DNA of 31,994 nucleotides from Anaerocolumna jejuensis DSM 15929. Its GTDB lineage: Bacteria; Bacillota; Clostridia; Lachnospirales; Lachnospiraceae. The stretch lies in NCBI RefSeq assembly GCF_900142215.1, contig NZ_FRAC01000013.1, positions 185,350 to 217,343 on the forward strand. Direction: 5' to 3'. The translations under genes and the position numbers were made by a program. Positions 26,226 through 31,994 of the stretch are shown here, in pieces; the first letter of the stretch is position 1; each line of letters opens with the position of its first letter. Below the pieces are notes generated by a model. It searched no databases, had not been told where the DNA came from, and was given only the letters and a program-made list of their open reading frames with translations.

Positions 26226-26606
26226 ATTTAAAGAGTTATTATATATAGCAAATACTTAATCACATTTGAAAATATAAACGTGAATAACTTTAGTTTCTTA
26301 GTTGACTTATAGGAAATAGTGGTGATAGAGAAAAGCTGGAAGTTAAATCAGTTACATCAGATTAGGTAAGGAAATATAAGAATGTTTGTTTATACAGTAG
26401 AAATAAGTATAAAAACAGAAATAATATAAGATAAAAGTAGATTAGGCAAAAAACATGTAGAATAGACAAAATATATGGACAAAGTATGTTAATTGGCTTA
26501 TGGTATAAATATGAATTGTAATATTTTGGATGGGAGGGGATTCCGTTGTTCAAATTATATAAATAGTAACTATTAAAATTTCCGAATATACTAAGGGGGT
26601 ATAAAT
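26226..26606. other. AT-rich gap before the mini-RHS gene
   Basis: About 380 bases, clearly more AT-rich than the upstream part of the window, marking the start of the accessory region. No gene or convincing promoter pair is seen; TATAAA at 26504-26509 lacks a -35. The AAGGGGG RBS of the next gene is at the end. Confidence 0.45.
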
Positions 26607-27956
26607 ATGAAAATTACATTTAACAAAATAATAATATCAAGTGTTTTAATCATGTCAATAATTTTAAGTCCTATGAGTATTAGTGTTAAGGCTTCAACAA
26701 GTTTTAATGAAGTTTATGATCAAAATATAGTAGATTCTATTTTGGTGGACCATGCTCAAGAGTTTGCTGATAGAATGGAAGGGTATTTACAAGTTGATTC
26801 CATTGATTCTTTGATAGATAATCATACTGTATTTTTTACATATGACAGTTTAGGCAACAGAATAAAAAAGATAGATGGGGATAATATTACATGTTATACT
26901 TATAACAATAATAATTTGATTAGTGAAAGTAATGGCGGTGGGATTGTTGAATATATTGTTGATGAGCAAAACCAAACTATTGGATTTATCTATAATGGTA
27001 ACCGCTATAACTATGTTTTTGATGAAAATACTAATAACGTAATTGAGATTAAGAATGAAGAAAATAAGGTAGTTGTTAAATATGATTATGACGAAAATAA
27101 TAATGTTATTATATTGGGAGAAAATGTGCAAGGTAATTGGACAAATATGTCGGATGATGTTACATTTATCGGTAATGTAAATCCATATAGATTTGCAGGC
27201 TTTTACTTTGATAAAGAAACCGGTTATTATTATTATGGAGGGCGTTATTATAATCCTTTATCTAGAGAATACTATATTAATAAAGCTGGAATTAAAACAC
27301 ACGAAGGGATGAATACTAATTCACTGTATTCATCTGTAGATCAAATGGCAGCCTTACTTTTAGCTGATTCAAGTTTTGGTAATGCCATAACAACATATAA
27401 CGAATCATGGTATGAAAGTAATGATTCTGTTGAAATTTCTGCACGTTTAATTTATGCAGAAAATAATGTGAATTTAACAGATCAGCCAGGAATTGCGTGG
27501 GTGCTAATAAACCGATATAATGCTAATTCATCGACATTTGGAGGACAGTCAATATATAATATTGCTACAAAAAAATATCAATTTTCCTCAATTCACCCTG
27601 GAACTGATGGAGCTAATCAAACAAAGCATGCGAGAGTACCTGAAACTAGTAGCTCAGCATGGTCAAAGTCTGTTTGGTTGTCATGTGCAATTAGCGCAAC
27701 TAAAGATAGACCAACATTTGCAACATTAGTACCTAAACCTACAGGCATTGATAAACAATGCTATTTTGTAGGGGTTGCATTAGCTTCTGTAACAATGAGT
27801 ACCTCAGGTGGTAGTTTGGTATATAATGGATCTACTATAAAAAATGTTTGTTTGATAGGAATAAGTAGTAATATGACAACTATGACTTATATAAATAAAT
27901 ACAAAAATCAGTATTATAATGTATTTTTCAGTTATAGTACCGACAATTACTTTTAA
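26607..27956 (+). CDS. Secreted mini-RHS protein with SleB-like cell-wall hydrolase domain
   Basis: A 449-residue secreted protein. A Sec signal peptide (1-29, ending SVKA) is followed by degenerate RHS/YD repeats (about 65-185; FTYDSLGNRIKK, YDYDENNNVI). The RHS core-associated motif NPYRFAGFYFDKETGYYYYG...RYYNPLSREYY lies at about 192-222. The C-terminal part (about 274-425; VEISARLIYAENN, GIAWVLINRYN, YQFSSIHPG) resembles the SleB/hydrolase_2 peptidoglycan-cleaving domain, with the expected Glu in YAEN. Normal RHS proteins are several times longer, so this is a compact form or a decayed one with an intact frame. The AT-rich codon use differs from the genes upstream. A lipoprotein gene follows almost immediately. 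Confidence 0.75.
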   Translation: MKITFNKIIISSVLIMSIILSPMSISVKASTSFNEVYDQNIVDSILVDHAQEFADRMEGYLQVDSIDSLIDNHTVFFTYDSLGNRIKKIDGDNITCYTYNNNNLISESNGGGIVEYIVDEQNQTIGFIYNGNRYNYVFDENTNNVIEIKNEENKVVVKYDYDENNNVIILGENVQGNWTNMSDDVTFIGNVNPYRFAGFYFDKETGYYYYGGRYYNPLSREYYINKAGIKTHEGMNTNSLYSSVDQMAALLLADSSFGNAITTYNESWYESNDSVEISARLIYAENNVNLTDQPGIAWVLINRYNANSSTFGGQSIYNIATKKYQFSSIHPGTDGANQTKHARVPETSSSAWSKSVWLSCAISATKDRPTFATLVPKPTGIDKQCYFVGVALASVTMSTSGGSLVYNGSTIKNVCLIGISSNMTTMTYINKYKNQYYNVFFSYSTDNYF

Positions 27957-27976
27957 TGAATAAAAGGAGCGATAAC

Positions 27977-28906
27977 TTGAAAAAATTAATATTAATTCTA
28001 ATTTTGGCCAGCATAAGCTTAATCGGATGTTCTAAAAATGGTCAATCAGCCGGTTTAGCTCCGAATGAGAAAGAGGATGTTAGTACTGATGATATTAAGT
28101 TTGCCGATAAGTTCCCCGATGTAACCGTTGCTATAATAAAAAATGAAGTTAACCAGTATATGATTACAAAATATAAAATGCTAAACTTTAGTGCATATAA
28201 GGAGGATGAGGTTACATTTGCCAATTCAACAATACCTTATGAAATATTTTATATTGGCAATTGTATTAAACATTCTTCGGATGAGTATATATTAGTTAAA
28301 TTGAATTTAGATAAGGATATATATCCTGAATATTATTATGATATTAATACTCTCAATCAAACATTTATAATTAGCAAAGACGGAGAGATAGGACCGAACA
28401 TTCCTAATGATGCTACTAATGAAAATTTGTTTGAAAATATTGTTAATAAAGCAGAGGATTTTGAACAAATAGCAAGTGGAGAATTTACGATAGGCGAGCC
28501 ATACAATCCTGAATTTAAAGAATTTGATAAAAAAGAAAAAATATTAGATGAAATTAAACAAGTAATCAGAAATAGATATTTTTCTGTTAATAAAGACCCG
28601 GTGAATCAGCCTATTTTTTATGATACAGCAAAGGCTACTGAAGTTTATGTACTTAATTTTGATGAAGGTTGCGTAAAATATAACCAATATACTATACTGA
28701 TATACACAGATGATGGAAATGTATATCAAGGTGTCTTATCTTATAGTTTTCTGGATCAAAAGTATATTTGTCAAGAGAATGCAACAAGTGATATAAGATA
28801 TTATAGCGTTGATGAGCTAAAAAATGCAACGGGTGGAAGATTAAAGCAAGTATCAAATTATTTTGACAGAATCAAGCAGAACGCAGTCTGCGTTATAACA
28901 GAATAA
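27977..28906 (+). CDS. Lipoprotein of unknown function, candidate partner/immunity of the mini-RHS protein
   Basis: A 309-residue predicted lipoprotein. The signal is MKKLILILILASISLIGC with lipobox LIGC, so it would be anchored outside the cytoplasmic membrane. The TTG at 27977 is chosen because AAAAGGAG (27962-27969) is 7 bases upstream and gives a proper lipoprotein signal; the in-frame ATG at 27956 would place eight awkward residues before it. The rest is acidic, with several tyrosine-rich strands, and I do not recognise a family. It begins 20 bases after the mini-RHS gene with the same AT-rich composition and is followed by a terminator. Co-location and surface anchoring fit an immunity role against a secreted wall hydrolase, but this is inference. 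Confidence 0.7.
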   Translation: MKKLILILILASISLIGCSKNGQSAGLAPNEKEDVSTDDIKFADKFPDVTVAIIKNEVNQYMITKYKMLNFSAYKEDEVTFANSTIPYEIFYIGNCIKHSSDEYILVKLNLDKDIYPEYYYDINTLNQTFIISKDGEIGPNIPNDATNENLFENIVNKAEDFEQIASGEFTIGEPYNPEFKEFDKKEKILDEIKQVIRNRYFSVNKDPVNQPIFYDTAKATEVYVLNFDEGCVKYNQYTILIYTDDGNVYQGVLSYSFLDQKYICQENATSDIRYYSVDELKNATGGRLKQVSNYFDRIKQNAVCVITE

Positions 28907-28918
28907 ACTGGTAAGAAG

Positions 28919-28971
28919 AGGAGCTTCTGCAAATTGGCGGGTAATCGGCTATGATGTGGGGCTCCTTTTTT
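28919..28971 (+). terminator. Terminator after the lipoprotein gene
   Basis: AGGAGC (28919-28924) pairs with GCTCCT (28961-28966), followed by a T-run to 28971. The loop is long (36 bases). The IS66 insertion lies just downstream. Confidence 0.65.
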
Positions 28972-28974
28972 GCA

Positions 28975-28982
28975 TCTTAAAA
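28975..28982. repeat. Left 8-bp target-site duplication of the IS66 element
   Basis: TCTTAAAA abuts the left inverted repeat and is repeated exactly at 31624-31631. Confidence 0.92.
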
Positions 28983-29096
28983 GTAAATGGTAAATAACTC
29001 GTCGACTTTCGGTCTCCGCGCAAAATTGAGATAATGATGTAAAGTTGAAAAAGTTTCTTACTAACTTTTCACACAGAACTCAAGGAGAAATTCGAC

Positions 29097-29441
29097 ATGG
29101 ACACACGACTTGTAACTAACCAGATCCGACTCAGTGAGTGGACCAGGATCATTAAAGACCGTTGTCAAAGCGGTCTGAAGGTCGATGAATACTGTAAACA
29201 GCACCAGATATCACGCCATGCCTATTACTACTGGCTTAGAAAAGTGAAAGAAGCTGCGCTGATACATAATAGCTTTGTTGAACTGCCGGCACTTCAGGAA
29301 AAAACTGTTCCTGCAACAACGGGTGAAAATTATTTTACTTATCAAATGACCGTCACTATTGGAAATACTGTATTGGGAGTTAGCGAATCAACTCCAATGG
29401 AACTTCTCTCCAGAGTACTGGAGGTGGTTCGTAATGCTTAA
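29097..29441 (+). CDS. tnpA: IS66 accessory protein TnpA
   Basis: A 114-residue protein with an N-terminal helix-turn-helix region (RLSEWTRIIKDRCQSGLKVD, CKQHQISRHAYYYWLRKVKE) typical of IS66 TnpA, a small protein required for transposition. The RBS is AAGGAG ahead of the ATG. It overlaps tnpB by 8 bases, the usual coupled arrangement in this family. Confidence 0.93.
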   Translation: MDTRLVTNQIRLSEWTRIIKDRCQSGLKVDEYCKQHQISRHAYYYWLRKVKEAALIHNSFVELPALQEKTVPATTGENYFTYQMTVTIGNTVLGVSESTPMELLSRVLEVVRNA

Positions 29442-29790
29442 TGATGCTGCCGGTTTTAAGCACATTTATATCTGCACCGGATATGTGGATCTTCGCCGCG
29501 GGGTGGATGGACTGGCAGCTATCATCAGTGGCTCTTTTGGGCTTGATCCAACTGAGCCCGGAAGTATCTATCTGTTTTGTGGAAGAAAAACAGACCGGAT
29601 GAAAGCACTTTTGTATGAGGGCGATGGCTGGCTGCTTTTATATAAGAGGCTGACCAGTGGTCATCTTCAATGGCCACGCAACCAACAGGAAGCACAATCA
29701 ATTACTGGGCAGCAATTCCGATGGCTGATGGAGGGGCTTTCCATCGAGCAGAAAAAGATCATATCCAAGGTAAGACCAGAACTCTATTGA
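29434..29790 (+). CDS. tnpB: IS66 accessory protein TnpB (Orf2 family)
   Basis: A 118-residue protein. HIYICTGYVDLRRGVDGLAA, YLFCGRKTDRMKALLYEGDGW and RWLMEGLSIEQKK are the hallmark IS66 Orf2/TnpB segments. The start at 29434 is chosen because GGAGGTGG lies 5-6 bases upstream and the family begins with MLNDAAGF-like residues; an earlier in-frame ATG at 29359 is inside tnpA and adds unrelated sequence. Confidence 0.94.
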   Translation: MLNDAAGFKHIYICTGYVDLRRGVDGLAAIISGSFGLDPTEPGSIYLFCGRKTDRMKALLYEGDGWLLLYKRLTSGHLQWPRNQQEAQSITGQQFRWLMEGLSIEQKKIISKVRPELY

Positions 29791-29893
29791 CTCTTGATTT
29801 TATAAGCACCTTGACAGCTGAATCCGTTATCCCAAAGCTAAAAAGCAGCAAAAATATGCTGAATTCCAGAGCTTTTCATGGTATAATAATCCT

Positions 29894-31561
29894 ATGGAAA
29901 AGACTATTATTACTAAGGATGAACTGAATAATCTTTCTAAAGATATGCTTGTCATGCTGTACTTGCAGCTGCATGAAAGCTTCCAGCTTATTTCGGAGCA
30001 GAATACCACCATTCAAAAGCAGAATGAGCAGATGCTTCATCAAGTTGAAAATCTGAAGGAACAAATCTCCATTCTTACACAGAATCGGTTTGGCAGGAAA
30101 TCTGAGAAGATTCTGCCGACAGAAGGCCAATTATCTTTTGACCTTGAAAACCTGTGTATCCTCAACGAGGCTGAGTCGCTGATTGAAAATGGAATTCCCG
30201 AAGAACCGGAGATGGAAACAGTCCTTGTTCGTAAGCGCAAGCCTCGTTCCAAGGGAAAGCGTGATGTCAATCTGAAGGATATCGAGACCATCGTTGTACC
30301 GCATGAACGTACTGCAAAAGAGCTCTCAGAACACTTTCCAAGGGGATGGCATTATCTGCCTGATGAAATATACAAGGAGCTCAAGTATGTACCAGCTCAC
30401 TTCGAAGTACTGGAGCATCACATCAAGGTATATGCCGGAAATCATGATACAGGGGGGATTCTCCGCGCAGAAGTTCCTCCGCGTCTCTTAAGTCACAGCA
30501 TCCTTACCCCGGAACTGGCAGGAGCTATCTTTAATGCCAAATATGTCAATGCAGTACCACTAAACAGGCTCTCTGAAGAGTTTTTAAGAAATGATGTCAA
30601 CATTCCAAGACAAGACATGGTGGGATGGATGATCCGTATTTACCAATACTATCTTGGTCCGGTACATGGCATGATGAAGACAGAGATTATGAAAAGCCAT
30701 CATATACATTGTGACGAGACGCCATTCATAATGCCGGAAAAAAGCAAGCAGTACATGTGGGTCTACCATTCACCTGGCAGTTTGGGAAAACCACCAGTCT
30801 TCCTCTACGAGTATCCAGGAACGAGAGGGACTGCCGCTCCAAGAGAATTCCTAAAAGGATACAAAGGGACTCTTGTGACAGATGGTTATCAGGTATACCA
30901 CACCCTGGCGAAGGAACGGTCTGATGACCTGAAGGTTGCCGGCTGCTGGTCCCATGTCAGAAGACGGTTCGCTGAGATTGTAAAAGCCACTGGAAAAAAT
31001 GGTCCTTCCACACCTGGTCAGAAAGCAGCAGTTGAAGCAGTCAAAAGAATCGCGGCTATCTATCATGTTGATCATATGTATGAAAAATCATCCGCTGAGG
31101 AAAGACTGGATAATAGAGAAAACTCAGTCAGACCTCTGGTAGATGCCTATTTTGCGTGGATAAAAGAGCATGCCAGGAAAGAGGGACTGGATAAAAGCTC
31201 AAAACTGGCAGGTGCTCTTGAGTATTCCATCCATCAGGAACAGTTTTTAAGAGTATTCCTGGAGAATCCGGAAATACCTCTTGATAACAATGATGCAGAA
31301 AGAAGTATCCGGTCATTCTGTGTTGGTAAGCACAGCTGGCATATCATTGATTCTAAGAATGGTGCAGAGGCTAGCGCCGCCTTATACAGTATTGCTGAAA
31401 CAGCAAAAGCGAATGGCCTCAAGCCGTATGAGTACTTCTCTTATCTGCTGGAACAGTTAATGCACTATCCAAGAAATAATGTTCCGGAAGATAAACTGGC
31501 AGAACTAATGCCGTGGTCAGAGGAATTGCCTGATCATTGTCGAAAACTAAAAATACGGTAA
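29894..31561 (+). CDS. tnpC: IS66 family transposase TnpC
   Basis: A 555-residue DDE transposase. An N-terminal coiled-coil (about 20-60; ISEQNTTIQKQNEQML) and a basic linker (RKRKPRSKGKRD) precede the catalytic domain. Candidate acidic residues are Asp in HCDETPF, Asp in LVTDGYQVY and Glu in NNDAERSIR. The C-terminal IS66 element (SWHIIDSKNGAEASAALYSI...) is complete, so the protein appears functional. The family's usual cysteine-containing zinc-finger-like linker is not evident. It follows tnpB after about 100 bases without a clear RBS. Confidence 0.95.
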   Translation: MEKTIITKDELNNLSKDMLVMLYLQLHESFQLISEQNTTIQKQNEQMLHQVENLKEQISILTQNRFGRKSEKILPTEGQLSFDLENLCILNEAESLIENGIPEEPEMETVLVRKRKPRSKGKRDVNLKDIETIVVPHERTAKELSEHFPRGWHYLPDEIYKELKYVPAHFEVLEHHIKVYAGNHDTGGILRAEVPPRLLSHSILTPELAGAIFNAKYVNAVPLNRLSEEFLRNDVNIPRQDMVGWMIRIYQYYLGPVHGMMKTEIMKSHHIHCDETPFIMPEKSKQYMWVYHSPGSLGKPPVFLYEYPGTRGTAAPREFLKGYKGTLVTDGYQVYHTLAKERSDDLKVAGCWSHVRRRFAEIVKATGKNGPSTPGQKAAVEAVKRIAAIYHVDHMYEKSSAEERLDNRENSVRPLVDAYFAWIKEHARKEGLDKSSKLAGALEYSIHQEQFLRVFLENPEIPLDNNDAERSIRSFCVGKHSWHIIDSKNGAEASAALYSIAETAKANGLKPYEYFSYLLEQLMHYPRNNVPEDKLAELMPWSEELPDHCRKLKIR

Positions 31562-31623
31562 ATATACCGCCGCCCCAACCGGGCGGCGAATTTATTGGCC
31601 TGGACTGATTATTTACCATTTAC

Positions 31624-31631
31624 TCTTAAAA
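31624..31631. repeat. Right 8-bp target-site duplication of the IS66 element
   Basis: TCTTAAAA directly follows the right inverted repeat and matches 28975-28982. Confidence 0.92.
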
Positions 31632-31747
31632 CAAGAATTTATCTAAATAACGGCATACTAGTATATCATAAATTAAATAAGTACCATATATAATAATGTT
31701 TTGATATGTGTTATAATATATTCATCAAATATAAAGGATTGGTGAAT

Positions 31748-31994
31748 ATGAAGCAGACCTTTTTACCTTTGTCAGATGAAGACAAAACATATCTTAAATC
31801 ATTATCAAAAACAAGAACTATTCAAGCTCAGGTTGTCGACCGTGCAAGAATTTTATTATATAAAGCTGATGGTATTTCTTTTGATGTAATAGCCACCAGA
31901 CTAAACATAAGTAAACGTACTGTGCGTCTCTGTATCTCAAAATACTATGACGGTGGAATTGATGCAGCACTATTTGATGCTGCTCGTTCTGGAA
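31748..31994 (+). CDS. IS630-type transposase, N-terminal part (cut by window edge)
   Basis: An open frame of 82 codons running off the window. The protein begins MKQTFLPLSDEDKTYLKSLS and contains VVDRARILLYKADGISFDVIATRLNISKRTVRLCISKYYDGGIDAALFDAARSG (broken here only by the edge). This matches the N-terminal helix-turn-helix region of IS630 transposases (RARIVLLAADG, VSRNTVRRW, GLLDRPRSG). RBS AAAGGA lies ahead of the ATG. The catalytic domain is outside the window, so intactness cannot be judged, and no inverted repeat could be assigned. Confidence 0.82.
   Translation, partial: MKQTFLPLSDEDKTYLKSLSKTRTIQAQVVDRARILLYKADGISFDVIATRLNISKRTVRLCISKYYDGGIDAALFDAARSG

Larger units (their letters stand above)
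28983..31623 (+). mobile_element. Complete IS66-family insertion sequence (2,641 bp)
   Basis: Bounded by a perfect 15-bp inverted repeat, GTAAATGGTAAATAA at the left (28983-28997) and its complement at the right (31609-31623), and flanked by identical 8-bp duplications, the size IS66 elements make. It carries tnpA, tnpB and tnpC in the usual order, all with open frames. The intact ends, genes and duplications suggest a recent, possibly still active insertion, placed just after the lipoprotein terminator. A strong hairpin CGCCGCCC/GGGCGGCG (31568-31588) follows tnpC. Confidence 0.95.

Noticed and set aside
26362..26553. 63-codon minus-strand hydrophobic frame
   Set aside because: Low-complexity translation of AT-rich DNA, without a plausible RBS or domain.

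Overview
The window looks like chromosome from an anaerobic, low-GC clostridial Firmicute, most likely Lachnospiraceae-like. The reasons are the radical-SAM hydrogenase maturases HydE and HydG, a DarA-type c-di-AMP receptor, a LicT/RAT-controlled PTS, strong AGGAGG-type ribosome binding sites and the protein style. The species cannot be named from sequence alone.

Layout. 1-207 holds the 3' part of a rod-like structured element (copy 1). 512-558 carries two NrdR-like boxes ahead of a class Ia ribonucleotide reductase, nrdA-nrdB (585-4002). Next come a convergent DJ-1/PfpI protein, a low-molecular-weight protein tyrosine phosphatase, a membrane-anchored L,D-transpeptidase and a convergent APC amino acid permease (4009-8626). 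9018-12641 is a three-gene ABC-2 exporter operon with overlapping genes. 13102-14133 has darA (c-di-AMP receptor) followed by a small HD-GYP protein. An Lrp/AsnC regulator is divergent from aspartate ammonia-lyase, which is followed by an M20 peptidase (14135-17567). Copy 2 of the structured element (17795-18029) lies before a MATE efflux pump. A small proline-rich protein sits on the minus strand. 20250-23274 is a complete antitermination-controlled PTS operon: promoter, RAT, terminator, LicT-type regulator, EIIA and a NagE-like EIICB. 23407-26139 is hydE-hydG behind a structured, terminator-ending leader of about 200 nt.

From about 26,200 the DNA becomes visibly more AT-rich and accessory. 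It contains a secreted mini-RHS protein with a C-terminal SleB-like cell-wall hydrolase domain, a coupled lipoprotein (candidate immunity protein), a complete IS66-family element with 15-bp inverted repeats and 8-bp target duplications (28975-31631), and the start of an IS630-type transposase cut by the window edge.

The strongest candidate for something undescribed is the pair of rod-like elements. The two copies lie 17.8 kb apart. In one 20-bp helix they differ at seven base pairs, and each difference is compensated on the opposite arm, while internal-loop motifs with potential tandem G.A pairs stay identical. Second-tier candidates are the hydEG leader RNA and the mini-RHS/lipoprotein pair.
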